The notes beneath the pieces were generated by a model. That model did no database searches. It had not been told where the DNA came from and was given only the letters and a program-made list of their open reading frames with translations. From Anatilimnocola floriformis (GTDB lineage: Bacteria; Planctomycetota; Planctomycetia; Pirellulales; Pirellulaceae): a stretch of DNA of 64,000 nt. The stretch covers positions 5,084,001 to 5,148,000 of the forward strand of contig NZ_JAMLFW010000001.1 in NCBI RefSeq assembly GCF_024256385.1, given 5' to 3'. A program made the position numbers and the translations under genes. Positions 9,374-18,896 of this stretch are shown here, piece by piece; position 1 is the first letter of the stretch; each line of letters starts with the position of its first letter.

Positions 9374-10477
9374 GTGACCATTCGCATTTTGCAGATCATT
9401 CCTACCCTCGTGCGCGGTGGCGCCGAGAAGCAACTCGCCTTGCTGGCGGCGGGCTTGCCGCGCGATAAGTTTGATGTGCATGTGTGCGTGCTGACGCATA
9501 GCGGCCCCCTGGAAGAAAACCTGCGGGCCGCCGATGTGCCGCTGTCGTTCATCAACAAGCAGTGGAAGATCGATCCCTTTGCCTACTGGCGACTGCGGAA
9601 AGAGATCAAGCGGTTGCAGCCCGATATCGTGCAGACCTGGCTGTTTGCCGCGAATGCCTACGGCCGACAAGCGGCGATCTCGACGAACGTCAAGCACATC
9701 CTGGCCAGTGAGCGCTGCGTTGATCCTTGGAAAGGAACGCTGCAACTATCGATCGATCGCGTTCTGGCCAAGAAGACCGACCGGATCATCACCAACAGTA
9801 GCGGTGTGCAGGACTTTTACGCACAGCACGGCTTGCCTGTCGAAAAATTCGCAGTGATTCCAAACGGCATTCGTCCGTTCACCCCCACAGACACGATCTC
9901 GCGCGAACAACTGCTCACGGAGTTGAAGATCCCCGCGGATGCGCGCTTGATTGGTGCGATTGGCCGACTCTGGCCGCAGAAGCGCGTGAAGGATTTGATC
10001 TGGGCAACAGATCTTTTGAAATGCATTCGCGAGGATGCTCACCTGCTGGTAATCGGCGACGGTCCGCAGCGTTGGCGACTCGAACGCTACGCGCGGCAGG
10101 CCAATGTGCCTGAGAAAGTCCACTTCCTCGGCGAACGCAATGACGTGCCGCAGATCCTGCCGCACCTCGATTTGCTCTGGCTCGCCAGCGGCTATGAAGG
10201 CCAATCGAATGCCGTGCTTGAAGCGATGAGCGCGGGCCTGCCGGTGGTGGCCAGCGACATTCCCGGCAATCGCGACCTGATTGTGCCGGAGGAAACAGGC
10301 TTTCTGGTCGATGTTGGCGACCGCGGCACATTCGCTCAACGGGCGCAACTATTGCTCAGCGAACCGGATTTAGCGAAGAAACTCGGCGCAGCGGGCAAAG
10401 CGCGCGTCTTGAGCGAGTTTTCGGTGGAAAAGATGGTTGACCGCCACGCTGCTCTTTACGAACAATTAGCTGGATGA
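9374..10477 (+). CDS. Family 4 glycosyltransferase
   Basis: A 367-residue GT-B fold enzyme. The N-terminal acceptor domain starts with ILQIIPTLVRGGAEKQLA, typical of GT4 enzymes for capsular or exopolysaccharide. The C-terminal donor domain has NGIRPF, IGRLWPQKRVKDLI, LVIGDGPQRWRLE and the E(x7)E signature in the segment EGQSNAVLEAMSAGLPVVAS. It transfers a sugar from a nucleotide-sugar donor in the cytoplasm. The start is GTG at 9374. PutA follows after only 24 bases, but a functional link between the two is not evident. It may contribute to the same surface glycan as the GT2/flippase pair at 3-5.4 kb. Confidence 0.87.
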   Translation: MTIRILQIIPTLVRGGAEKQLALLAAGLPRDKFDVHVCVLTHSGPLEENLRAADVPLSFINKQWKIDPFAYWRLRKEIKRLQPDIVQTWLFAANAYGRQAAISTNVKHILASERCVDPWKGTLQLSIDRVLAKKTDRIITNSSGVQDFYAQHGLPVEKFAVIPNGIRPFTPTDTISREQLLTELKIPADARLIGAIGRLWPQKRVKDLIWATDLLKCIREDAHLLVIGDGPQRWRLERYARQANVPEKVHFLGERNDVPQILPHLDLLWLASGYEGQSNAVLEAMSAGLPVVASDIPGNRDLIVPEETGFLVDVGDRGTFAQRAQLLLSEPDLAKKLGAAGKARVLSEFSVEKMVDRHAALYEQLAG

Positions 10478-10501
10478 CATTGTTCGGCAGCACGAGTACC
10501 C

Positions 10502-13500
10502 ATGACCAGGCACTTCCCACCGGCTGAAGATTTCTCGCCTGATCAAATTGCTCAGGTCGAGCATCAAACGCAGCAGTTGGGAATGCAGCTCTTCAGCAGC
10601 CTAAAGCTAGGCCAACCGCACATCTGGCAGCGGCGGTGGTGGGATGAAAAGCTGCTGTCGTGGACGATGCGCGATGAAGGGCTGAAGGTGCAGCTCTTTC
10701 GCTTCGTCGATGTGCTGCCGATGCTGCAATCGCCGGAAGCGGTGACTGACCATCTGCATGAATATCTAGCCGGTGTGAAAGAGCATTTGCCGGCGCCGGC
10801 CCGCGTAGCGCTGAATCTCACGCAGCGACTGCCGTTCACGCAAGCGGCGGTCGCACGAGCAGCGCGACTGAGTGCCCGCGACATGGCCCGGCGGTTCATC
10901 GCGGGCGAGACTCAGGAAGAGGTCGTGCGAGCCGCTCGTCACGAGCGCGATCTGCGGCGGGCTTTCACGCTCGACATTCTCGGTGAAGCAGTTCTGACCG
11001 AGCGCGAGGCGGAAGAACACTTCCGCCATTATCTCGAACTGCTCGAAAACCTCGCGCCGCAGATTGCGACGTGGCCGACCGATCTGCTGGTAGATGAGGA
11101 CGATCGCGGGCCGATTCCGCGGTTGAATCTTTCGATCAAACTCAGCGCGCTCGATAGCCAGTTCGATGCCATCGACCCGGCTGGCACACTGAAGCGTGTC
11201 GGTCCTCGCCTGCGCGAGTTATTCCGCACGGCGCGGCGACTTCACGCGTTTATCAACGTCGACATGGAGTCGTACGAGAAGAAGTCTCTCACGCTGCATA
11301 TTTTCCGGACGATTCTCAGCGAGCCGGAGTTCAATACATGGACCGACGTCGGCATCGTGCTGCAATGTTACTTGCGCGACACGCCAGCCGATCTCATCAC
11401 GTTGCGCGATTGGGCTGCTCAACGGGGCGCGCCTGTTTGGGTTCGCTTGGTGAAGGGAGCCTATTGGGATTTTGAAACGATCCGCGCCCAAGCCAACGGC
11501 TGGCCCATTCCGGTTTTTCAGCGGAAATGGCAGTCGGATGTTTGCTATGAGGAGTGCACGCGGTTCGTACTACGCAATCGGCTTCATCTGCGACCGGCGC
11601 TCGCTTCGCACAATGTTCGTTCGCTGGCGCATGGTATTGCCGCGGCCCGCGTGCTCGGCATTCCGTCGGACGGAGTCGAACTGCAAATGCTCTATGGTAT
11701 GGCCGATGCCGAAAAGCAGGCTTTGGTCGATCTCGGTATGCGGGTTCGCGTTTACATGCCGTTCGGCGATTTGATTCCCGGCATGGCGTATCTCGTGCGC
11801 CGCCTGCTGGAAAACACGTCGAACGATTCGTTCCTGCGGGCAGGTTCTTTCGATCACGTGCCGGCGGCTCAGCTGCTAAAAAATCCGCTCGACAATGCGA
11901 CCGGCGAATCGCCTACGTCGACAAAATCAACCTATCGCGTGCTAACCGAGGATGCAGATATGGCTCCGCTCGCGTTCCGCAATCAACCTCCAGTCGACTT
12001 CGCCCGCGAGGAAAACCGAGACGCGATGCAGTCTGCCATCGCGAATGTCCGTGAGCAGCTTGGCCTGACTTATCCACTTGTCATCGGTGGTGAGCCGGTC
12101 GACTCGGGAGAGTATTTTGAATCGCTCAATCCCGCCCAGGGAACAACCGTCGTCGGCCAGATCGCCGCGGCGAACAAATCGCATGCAGAGCAGGCGGTGG
12201 CTGCGGCGAAGACGGCCCTGCCGGTCTGGTCGCGATTGCCGGTCGAAGAGCGAGCGAACTATCTGCGCCGCGCCGCCGAAGTGATGCGCGAGCGCCTGTT
12301 CGAACTCTCGGCTTGGGAAGTTTTTGAATGCGGCAAGACCTGGCGAGAAGCCACCGGCGATGTCGATGAAGCGATCGACTTCTGCGAATACTACGCTGAA
12401 CAAGCCGTTCGACTGCAGGGCCTTGCCGGCGTCGATGTCCCCGGTGAAGAGAATCGATTCGAATATCTGCCTCGCGGCGTGACTGCGGTGATCGCTCCTT
12501 GGAACTTCCCGCTGGCGATTCTCACGGGCATGACAGTCGCGGCCATGGTGACGGGCAACACCGTCATCATGAAGCCCGCGGAAACCTCGTCGGTGATCGG
12601 CGCACTGCTGATGGAAGTCTTCGAGGAAGTCGATCTTCCCGCTGGCGTGCTGAATTATCTGCCGGGCCGCGGCGAAGTCGTCGGCGCGGCGCTCGTCGAG
12701 CATCCCGACGTGGCGATCATCGCCTTCACCGGTTCGCGCAAAGTGGGTTTGGCGATCAACGCCCGTGCTGCCGAGGTTTCGCAAAAAGGAATGGTGCAGG
12801 TCAAAAAGGTCATCGCCGAGCTGGGCGGCAAGAATGCCATCATCGTCGATGCCGATGCCGATCTCGACGAAGCCGTCAGCGGCGTCGTGAAGAGTGCGTT
12901 CGGCTATCAAGGTCAGAAGTGTTCGGCCTGTAGCCGAGTCATTGTGCTCGCTGACGTTTACGACACATTCTTGCATCGGCTGGTGGCCGCGGCCGAGAGT
13001 TTGAAGATCGGTTTGCCCGACGATCCTGCCACGGTCATCGGCCCGGTGATCGATGAAGAATCGGCGACGCGCATTCGACGCTACATTGAAATCGGCATTC
13101 ACGAATCGCGTTTGGTGCTCGGTCGCGATGTCGCCACGCTCGCCCAGCAAGGGGCCTTCGTCGGCCCGCACATTTTTGCCGATGTGCCGCCGAACGCGCG
13201 GATCGCTCAAGAGGAAATCTTTGGCCCAGTCCTGGCAGTCATCAAAGCAGCCGATATGACCGAAGCCCTGCAGATCGCCAACGGCACCGACTATGCGTTA
13301 ACCGGCGGCTGTTTTTCGCGGAGTCCGGAAACGCTCGACCGTGTTCGTCGTGAATTCGTCGTCGGCAATTTGTATCTCAATCGCTCGATCACCGGCGCGC
13401 TCGTCGGCCGGCAACCCTTCGGAGGTTTCAAGATGTCGGGCATCGGCAGCAAAGCGGGCGGCGCCGACTATCTACTGCAATTCGTCTTACCGCGAACGAT

Positions 13501-13555
13501 CACCGAGCACACCGTGCGACGCGGCTTTGCTCCGCCGCCGGAGCAGGGCGAATAA
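10502..13555 (+). CDS. putA: Bifunctional proline dehydrogenase / glutamate-semialdehyde dehydrogenase
   Basis: A 1017-residue enzyme that oxidises proline to glutamate in two steps. Residues ~130-470 form the FAD-dependent proline dehydrogenase barrel (NLSIKLSALDSQFD, WVRLVKGAYWD, ASHNVRS, ELQMLYGMAD, YMPFGDLIPGMAYLVRRLLENTSN in parts). Residues ~510-990 form the NAD-dependent aldehyde dehydrogenase, with Glu773 in ELGGKNA and the catalytic Cys807 in QGQKCSA. The 34-residue spacing of these two matches the family. There is no N-terminal ribbon-helix-helix, so it is not a DNA-binding PutA like that of E. coli. The substrate intermediate is probably channelled between the two sites. The end has an FGGFKMSG segment as in other P5C dehydrogenases. 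Confidence 0.95.
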   Translation: MTRHFPPAEDFSPDQIAQVEHQTQQLGMQLFSSLKLGQPHIWQRRWWDEKLLSWTMRDEGLKVQLFRFVDVLPMLQSPEAVTDHLHEYLAGVKEHLPAPARVALNLTQRLPFTQAAVARAARLSARDMARRFIAGETQEEVVRAARHERDLRRAFTLDILGEAVLTEREAEEHFRHYLELLENLAPQIATWPTDLLVDEDDRGPIPRLNLSIKLSALDSQFDAIDPAGTLKRVGPRLRELFRTARRLHAFINVDMESYEKKSLTLHIFRTILSEPEFNTWTDVGIVLQCYLRDTPADLITLRDWAAQRGAPVWVRLVKGAYWDFETIRAQANGWPIPVFQRKWQSDVCYEECTRFVLRNRLHLRPALASHNVRSLAHGIAAARVLGIPSDGVELQMLYGMADAEKQALVDLGMRVRVYMPFGDLIPGMAYLVRRLLENTSNDSFLRAGSFDHVPAAQLLKNPLDNATGESPTSTKSTYRVLTEDADMAPLAFRNQPPVDFAREENRDAMQSAIANVREQLGLTYPLVIGGEPVDSGEYFESLNPAQGTTVVGQIAAANKSHAEQAVAAAKTALPVWSRLPVEERANYLRRAAEVMRERLFELSAWEVFECGKTWREATGDVDEAIDFCEYYAEQAVRLQGLAGVDVPGEENRFEYLPRGVTAVIAPWNFPLAILTGMTVAAMVTGNTVIMKPAETSSVIGALLMEVFEEVDLPAGVLNYLPGRGEVVGAALVEHPDVAIIAFTGSRKVGLAINARAAEVSQKGMVQVKKVIAELGGKNAIIVDADADLDEAVSGVVKSAFGYQGQKCSACSRVIVLADVYDTFLHRLVAAAESLKIGLPDDPATVIGPVIDEESATRIRRYIEIGIHESRLVLGRDVATLAQQGAFVGPHIFADVPPNARIAQEEIFGPVLAVIKAADMTEALQIANGTDYALTGGCFSRSPETLDRVRREFVVGNLYLNRSITGALVGRQPFGGFKMSGIGSKAGGADYLLQFVLPRTITEHTVRRGFAPPPEQGE

Positions 13556-13745
13556 ACGCTCGCTAGCGGATGATTTCTCCAGATTTCCGTGCCTGAACGG
13601 AATATCGCCCACTTTGCAGCGAATCACTGCTCAATCTGCATTCGCGCGCAGCTGACTCCCCGCCGGCGCTGTCACTTCATACAGCGCGCAGCGGGGCGTT
13701 AATTCGACGCTTGATTGGCAATTCTGTTGCTGGGAGAAACACACG

Positions 13746-14876
13746 ATGAAGTTGGTCTCATGGTTGCGGCTGGCGGTTGGTTGCACACTGGCCCTGGTTT
13801 GCTTTACTGCGGGACAACTGCGCGGGCAGGAACAAACGCTGACCGAGCAGGGAGTGATCGCGGGGACGATGGAAATCGACTTCAAGACCCGCACCGAGCT
13901 CGACTCGACTGGCACGTACACCGAGGGCTCGTCGGCGCTCGGCGCGAAGGACACTTACGCCTTCAAACTGTCGGTGGCGAAGACTACCGAGTTCAGCGGC
14001 AAGATCACGCGGCAGCCCGACTTGTTTACAAAGATCATTCGCAGCCAGAAGCAGAAGGCCGAGCTGTCGTTCGACATCGGCCTGGCTGTGCGCAATCCGA
14101 CAAATCTCGACGAGAAGCGCAACGTCGGCAAATGGGTCGGCACGGTGCCGATCAATGCCACGACCGGCGCGTATGAAATCACCGGCGGCGCAATACTCGA
14201 TAGTCCGCTGCGCATCGCCATCGACGCAGTCAACAAGCAGCCTTCGTTCACCGATAAGTTCGGCGGCAAACTGATTGGCAAGTCGAAGAAAGAAGACAAC
14301 CTGGCTTCGTACACCTACAAGCGGCTCGTCGGCAACAAGACAGTCGAAATCAAGGTTGCTAAGGTCGATCCGATGAAATTCGTCGACTTGGAGTTGGCCA
14401 AGGGACCGGCGGGGAACTACCCGCGGACCACGGTCAACGGGCGGCTCGACTTCGATTATGAAACGGGCAACTGGCTGACCGACGGTATTCGCTTTCGTTA
14501 CAACTTCAACGGCAAGGATGTCGAAGACATCGTCACCGGCAGCGTGAAGTGGGTCGAAGACGACAACCGCAAGACCAATGGCAAGGGTGAATACCAATTC
14601 AACCTCCGCTGGAATGAAGCCAAGCAAGCGCCGCAGACGACCGAAGCCGCCGCGTTTGACAAGTTGAGCGACGAAGATGCGTTCTTCGCCGTCGACGACT
14701 CGCTGCCGTGCATGACGGGCAAAATCGCCTACGAGGACAAGTTCATCTCGGGCGGGGAAACCCCGGCATCGAGCAAAGTGACGTACGCCCTGAATGCCAA
14801 CAAGCTGACGAAGACGCAAATCGTCAACTTCTTTAAGCTCTGGCTGGTTGGCATTGGTCCGATCAACGATGAGTAG
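13746..14876 (+). CDS. Secreted protein of unknown function
   Basis: A 376-residue protein with a signal peptide of about 27 residues (hydrophobic segment LAVGCTLALVCFTAG) and no further membrane helix. The mature part alternates short beta-like segments, is rich in Lys, Asp and Thr, and contains several T-G/N-G turns. No cysteine-based or catalytic motif is evident. I do not recognise the family. A GGGAG Shine-Dalgarno-like site sits ten bases before the ATG. A sigma-54-like sequence overlaps this site but lies so close to the ATG that it is probably fortuitous. The next gene, an amine oxidase, starts 128 bases on, after a repeat-like hairpin. Confidence 0.7.
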   Translation: MKLVSWLRLAVGCTLALVCFTAGQLRGQEQTLTEQGVIAGTMEIDFKTRTELDSTGTYTEGSSALGAKDTYAFKLSVAKTTEFSGKITRQPDLFTKIIRSQKQKAELSFDIGLAVRNPTNLDEKRNVGKWVGTVPINATTGAYEITGGAILDSPLRIAIDAVNKQPSFTDKFGGKLIGKSKKEDNLASYTYKRLVGNKTVEIKVAKVDPMKFVDLELAKGPAGNYPRTTVNGRLDFDYETGNWLTDGIRFRYNFNGKDVEDIVTGSVKWVEDDNRKTNGKGEYQFNLRWNEAKQAPQTTEAAAFDKLSDEDAFFAVDDSLPCMTGKIAYEDKFISGGETPASSKVTYALNANKLTKTQIVNFFKLWLVGIGPINDE

Positions 14877-14900
14877 TGAAGACAAATTGTCCAATCACTT

Positions 14901-14939
14901 CCTCTCCTCGCTTCTGCGGGGAGAGGGTCTAGGGTGAGA
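14901..14939. repeat. Short hairpin repeat, copy 1 (CTCTCC/GGGGAGAGGGT type)
   Basis: The stretch begins CCTCTCCTCG and continues into CGGGGAGAGGGT and AGGGTGAG, so the two halves can form a hairpin. A second, similar but diverged copy is at 20746-20783 with the same order of words. Both lie between genes. This looks like a dispersed small palindromic repeat rather than a gene-specific terminator. Confidence 0.5.
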
Positions 14940-15004
14940 AGCTCTTTTGCAGTTTCTCGCCACTTCATCCAAGCGTCCTTGCTCACCTCTGAAAGCCTGC
15001 AAAT

Positions 15005-16495
15005 ATGTCCAACTCTCTCTATTCTCGTCTTCGCCGCAAGTTTCTGGGACCGGTCTCCACTGAAGACCGCCGCCGCTTTTTGCAAGCCACATTGGCGACC
15101 ACCGCTGGTTTATTACTCAGCGATCAATTCGCAGGTGAGTCGCGGGCGCAAGCTCAAGGCGCCAAACGAGTGATCGTGATCGGTGCTGGATTTTCTGGCT
15201 TGGCCTGCGCATACGAACTGGCCACGGCTGGTTACAAGGTGACGGTCATCGAAGCCCGCAATCGCCTCGGCGGCCGCGTCCACACCTTCACCGATATGGC
15301 CGAGAAGAAATGGTGCGAGGGAGGCGGCGAACTGATCGGCTCGAATCATCCAACGTGGGTGCGGTACGCCGAAAGTTTTGGCTTGAAGTTTATCGACGTC
15401 ACCGATGACGCAGCGCTGCTGTACCCTGTGCACCTGCAAGGCAAGTTGCGGAGCGAAGACGAGGTCAAGAAAATCTATGAAGAGCTTGACGCTTCGTTTT
15501 CATCGCTCAACGAGCAAGCCGATAAGATCGATGCCGATCAGCCTTGGACGAGCCCCGATGCGGCGGCGCTCGACAAGCAATCGCTGGCCGATTGGCTCAG
15601 CGGGCTAAAAGACGTTGGTGAGCTGTCTCGGGCTGCAATCGGTATTCAGCTCGCATCCGACAACGCCGTAGACAATGCGCACGCCAGCCTGCTGGCCATG
15701 CTCACCACCATCAAAGGTGGCGGCGGTCAGGCCTATTGGGACGATACCGAGGTCTATCGCTGCGTCGGTGGCAATCAGCAACTGGCCCTGCAACTGGCGG
15801 AGCGGATCGGCGCTGAGCGAATCCGTCTGCGGTTGCCGGTGACTGAAGTCAGGTTCGATGCCAACGGCGTTGTAGTAACCTGTGCCGATGGACGAACAAT
15901 CGAAGCCGATGACGTCGTTCTCGCGACGCCGCCGAGCGTGTGGGAGCGAATCAAGTTCTCGCCCGATCTGCCGGCGAACATCCGCACGCAGATGGGCGTG
16001 GCCTGCAAATATCTTTCCGCGGTCAAGAAGCGATTTTGGCTCGACACGAAGAATTCGCAATACAGCTTGACCGACGGCGACGTCAGCCAAACTTGGGAAG
16101 GAACGGATAGTCAGCCTGACGACCCCACGACCGCTCTGCTCGTCGGCTTCTCGGGCGGTAGCCAAGCCAAACATTGCCTGACGCGCGAAGGCGCTGCTGC
16201 CGATACCGCGTACAAAGCGGAGCTGTCGAAGGTCTATCCCGCGTACGGCGACAACCTCGTGAAAACTCGTTTCATGACTTGGCCCAAGGAAGAATGGACC
16301 AAGGGTGGATATTCATTCCCTGCGCCAGGGCAAGTCACCTCGATCGGTCCGACCTATTACAAAGGGCTCGGCCGTTTGCACTTTGCCGGCGAGCACACGT
16401 GCTACAAGTTTGTGGGCTACATGGAAGGCGCGCTCAATAGCGGCGCGTCGCTAGCGCTGAGCTTGGCGAAGCGGGATGGCGTGGTGAAGGAATAG
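15005..16495 (+). CDS. Tat-exported FAD-dependent amine oxidase
   Basis: A 496-residue flavoprotein. The N-terminus has a twin-arginine signal (DRRRFLQATLATTAG), so the folded, FAD-loaded enzyme is probably exported. The mature part starts with the Rossmann motif VIVIGAGFSGLACAYEL, then EARNRLGGRVHTF, the second nucleotide-binding element of monoamine oxidase-type proteins. The C-terminal HFAGEHTCYKFVGYMEGALNSG is the usual FAD-contacting end of this family. It would oxidise a primary or secondary amine, producing an aldehyde, ammonia and hydrogen peroxide. The substrate cannot be told from sequence. Convergent with the PDZ/LRR gene, with the two stop codons directly adjacent. Confidence 0.88.
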   Translation: MSNSLYSRLRRKFLGPVSTEDRRRFLQATLATTAGLLLSDQFAGESRAQAQGAKRVIVIGAGFSGLACAYELATAGYKVTVIEARNRLGGRVHTFTDMAEKKWCEGGGELIGSNHPTWVRYAESFGLKFIDVTDDAALLYPVHLQGKLRSEDEVKKIYEELDASFSSLNEQADKIDADQPWTSPDAAALDKQSLADWLSGLKDVGELSRAAIGIQLASDNAVDNAHASLLAMLTTIKGGGGQAYWDDTEVYRCVGGNQQLALQLAERIGAERIRLRLPVTEVRFDANGVVVTCADGRTIEADDVVLATPPSVWERIKFSPDLPANIRTQMGVACKYLSAVKKRFWLDTKNSQYSLTDGDVSQTWEGTDSQPDDPTTALLVGFSGGSQAKHCLTREGAAADTAYKAELSKVYPAYGDNLVKTRFMTWPKEEWTKGGYSFPAPGQVTSIGPTYYKGLGRLHFAGEHTCYKFVGYMEGALNSGASLALSLAKRDGVVKE

Positions 16496-17722
16496 CTATT
16501 CCCGATTCGCGCCGATAATAAACTGCTCAACCGGCCACTCGCCAAGCGGGACTTTGAGAGTCACCTTGCGTTGCACGGGCTGATTGTTGGCATCGAGTGC
16601 GGTGCGCTGCACAACCAATTCGGCGGTGTCACGGGCCTTGAGTTTCGAGATGATGCTGGTCAGCGTTTCGAAATCAGGAACGGCCTGCTCGTTGAAACTC
16701 AGCACGATGTCTTCTTGTTGAATGCCAGCGCGATCGGCCGGACTGTCTTTGTTCACCCGGCTGATCGTGCAACTGGTGTCGACCGTAATGCAACCAACGC
16801 CCAGGAACGCGCCGTGCCGAAAGTCGACCTTGCCGGCGCCGAGACCGGCTTGAAGTTCGGCAGCGACTTCGGGAGTAGCACGAGTGCCGTAAACGCGAAC
16901 GGCAGTGAGCGCTTTCACTCCCTTCAGCGATTGCAACGACTCGTTGGTGATGGCTTGGATGTAGTACAAACCGACTTCTTCGAGTTGAGAGCAGTTGGCC
17001 AAGTTCTTGACACCGGCGTCGGTGATATTGGCTCGATAGGCTTGCACCGATTTCAGGCCCTTCATGTCGCCGACGTACTTCAGCGCGCCATCGGTGGCGC
17101 GATCGCCGACGAGGGCGATCTGTCGAATGTCGGTCAGCCATTTCAAGCGGCGGAAATCGTCATCGTTGCCGCGCCAATCGCTGCCGATCTCGAGTGATTG
17201 AATCACTTCCTCGGTGGCGAAGCCGGTGACGTAATTGGTGCGGCGGATACGAGCCCCGAGCCCTTCGAGCTCGCCGAGCGTGATGGCTTGACGCTGAGAG
17301 TTGAGCTGGGCAAGCACTTCTTCGGCCCGCGACTTCAGGGGAGTGCTTTTTCCGCGAGTCATTTCCTCGAGTGCGCCACGGGAAGCGTCGAGCAGTGTGA
17401 GATCATTCGAGAGTGCTAGCTGATGCAACACGTGCATGGCCCGCGAACCCGACTCGGGAGTGGGCTGCTGCAGAACTCGGCGGCAGACTTCCACGGCAGG
17501 CAAGCCAGCGCGGACGAGTTGCTGAGTCGCTTCCTCGCGCACCAGAAATTCGTCGTGGTCGAGTTCACGGCCCCAGCGAGCCAGTTGCTCGGCAGTCGGC
17601 GGCGGCCCAGCCGGCGCTTTGGCTTCCTGCGCACTTGCCACCGAGCCAAGCACCAGCAGCAAAACTGCCAGCCACAGGCCCAGGCGCACTGCGAGCGTCG
17701 TGGGGGGATGATTTTTGAGCAT
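16496..17722 (-). CDS. Secreted LRR- and PDZ-domain protein
   Basis: A 408-residue protein with a signal peptide (hydrophobic LAVLLLVLGSVASA). Residues ~40-150 are helical and HEAT-like. Residues ~170-300 contain leucine-rich-repeat-like units (LKSVQAYRANITDAG, LEEVGLYYIQAITNESL, LTAVRVYGTRAT). Residues ~300-385 form a PDZ domain with FLGVGC, VNKDSPADRAGIQQEDIVLSFN and TSIISKLKARDTAELVV. There is no protease domain, so it is probably a binding or scaffold protein in the periplasm or at the cell surface. The closely packed convergent amine oxidase is on the other strand. The combination of planctomycete-style LRR and PDZ is seen in other secreted proteins of the phylum. Confidence 0.8.
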   Translation of the reverse strand: MLKNHPPTTLAVRLGLWLAVLLLVLGSVASAQEAKAPAGPPPTAEQLARWGRELDHDEFLVREEATQQLVRAGLPAVEVCRRVLQQPTPESGSRAMHVLHQLALSNDLTLLDASRGALEEMTRGKSTPLKSRAEEVLAQLNSQRQAITLGELEGLGARIRRTNYVTGFATEEVIQSLEIGSDWRGNDDDFRRLKWLTDIRQIALVGDRATDGALKYVGDMKGLKSVQAYRANITDAGVKNLANCSQLEEVGLYYIQAITNESLQSLKGVKALTAVRVYGTRATPEVAAELQAGLGAGKVDFRHGAFLGVGCITVDTSCTISRVNKDSPADRAGIQQEDIVLSFNEQAVPDFETLTSIISKLKARDTAELVVQRTALDANNQPVQRKVTLKVPLGEWPVEQFIIGANRE

Positions 17723-17823
17723 GCGATCCTCCTGCCCAAGTATAACTGATTTCCGGGAATTTCACTCCCCAAAAATCGCCTGAACAGCGGTGATTGCTAT
17801 CACGCGTGGATAAGCTTCTGCAG

Positions 17824-18549
17824 CTACTCCGCCAGCCGATTCTGCAGTGTTTGCAACACGCCGATCGATTCGATGCCGGTCAGGCCGAAGCATTCGAAGA
17901 GGAGGACCAACGCGCCGTTGTAAGTGCCACTGGCAACCTCGGTACGGAGTTGCATGGCGCGGGCGATGAAGTCGGGGTTACGACGCCAGCGTTCGGCAAA
18001 CGTTGCGGCACACAGCAGAGCGCGGCTATCGGGAAGAGCGAATAGTACGGCGAGGGTTTTGCCCGCGGCCCGCACGTCGCTGGCTTGCACTTGCAGGACG
18101 AAGTGCTGCAGCGACGGCTCTTCGCCCGGGAACGGCGAGGGTTCGTGTTTCGGTGCCGGCAGCGCCGGGGCCGAGACGTACATCGGGCCGACGAGGGCTG
18201 GCCGAGGATTAGTAGCGACCATGTCGTGCGTCACCGCCTCTTCGGCGATGACCGGATAATCCTGCGAACTCAAATCGTCGTCGGTACGAAACTCACTGAT
18301 CGGCTGCTGTACGTCAACCTCTTCTTCGGCTGGCAGGTTCGCGAGCATCTGCGTGATGTGCGAGAGCCGGAGACCGACTTGTTCGTACACGACGTCGATG
18401 TCGTTCATGTACGATTCGCCGCGAGCATCGGCGAGAATTTCGTCAGCCGAATCGAGCACTCGCTCGGTCAAACGTTCGGCCAGTATTTCTCGTGCTTCTG
18501 TCAGGATTTGGATCGCACGGTTCCGAGGCGGGACATGACGATCGACCAT
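17824..18549 (-). CDS. Cytoplasmic protein of unknown function
   Basis: A 241-residue protein without signal peptide or membrane helix. The first ~70 residues are helical and acidic (AIQILTEAREILAERL, VLDSADEILADARG). A low-complexity Pro/Glu-rich linker occupies ~80-150, and the C-terminal ~90 residues are again helical (VLFALPDSRALLCAATFAE, GALVLLFECFGLTG). I do not recognise a family. The ATG at 18549 was preferred to a TTG at 18561. It lies between the PDZ/LRR gene and a small membrane-protein candidate on the same strand, but its relation to either is not clear. Confidence 0.6.
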   Translation of the reverse strand: MVDRHVPPRNRAIQILTEAREILAERLTERVLDSADEILADARGESYMNDIDVVYEQVGLRLSHITQMLANLPAEEEVDVQQPISEFRTDDDLSSQDYPVIAEEAVTHDMVATNPRPALVGPMYVSAPALPAPKHEPSPFPGEEPSLQHFVLQVQASDVRAAGKTLAVLFALPDSRALLCAATFAERWRRNPDFIARAMQLRTEVASGTYNGALVLLFECFGLTGIESIGVLQTLQNRLAE

Positions 18550-18707
18550 AGTGCAACTCAAAGCGAATGGCAGGCACGTGGTGGGAGCGGCAGATTAGCA
18601 ACCGGTGGACTCGCTGCGGGAGAGGAGGCAGCGAAATACGCACGGCTGAGTAGCCACTTTCAGTTTATTCCGATGACTAACAGAAGAAAAGCATTTTGTC
18701 CGGCGGG

Positions 18708-18896
18708 CTATCGTCGTCGTCGCGCGGGAGCAAAAAAAATCCGTACGACAGCCAGAATCCACTGAAAGATGAGGCAGCCGAAGAGACCAAAGAGAATTGC
18801 ACCAGCCGCGACCACGAAGGCGAGATTGGAGACGTGTTTCACGCCAAACTGCTGGGCAAATTGGCCGGCGAACACGGCCATGGTGAGCGCCGCCAC
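18708..18896 (-). CDS. Possible small two-helix membrane protein
   Basis: The frame encodes about 62 residues with two hydrophobic helices (VAALTMAVFAGQFA and LAFVVAAGAILFGLFGCLIFQWILAVV) and an Arg-rich end, a pattern unlikely by chance. The start is uncertain. GTG at 18896 would cut into the first helix. The open frame goes back to a stop at 18954-18956 without an ATG, passing a CTG at 18918-18920. A lost start or a frameshift is possible. It lies downstream of the 87-residue gene and the DUF1501 gene on the same strand. Confidence 0.4.
   Translation of the reverse strand: MAALTMAVFAGQFAQQFGVKHVSNLAFVVAAGAILFGLFGCLIFQWILAVVRIFFAPARRRR

Noticed and set aside
13715-13731. Sigma-54-like sequence TTGGCAAT-N4-TTGCT before the gene at 13746
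   Set aside because: The spacing is right, but the predicted transcript start would be only about four bases before the ATG, and it overlaps the ribosome-binding site. More likely chance.
13758-14894. 378-residue minus-strand frame opposite the secreted unknown
   Set aside because: The plus-strand frame has a signal peptide and a Shine-Dalgarno-like site. The minus frame is Arg/Val-rich without a start context.
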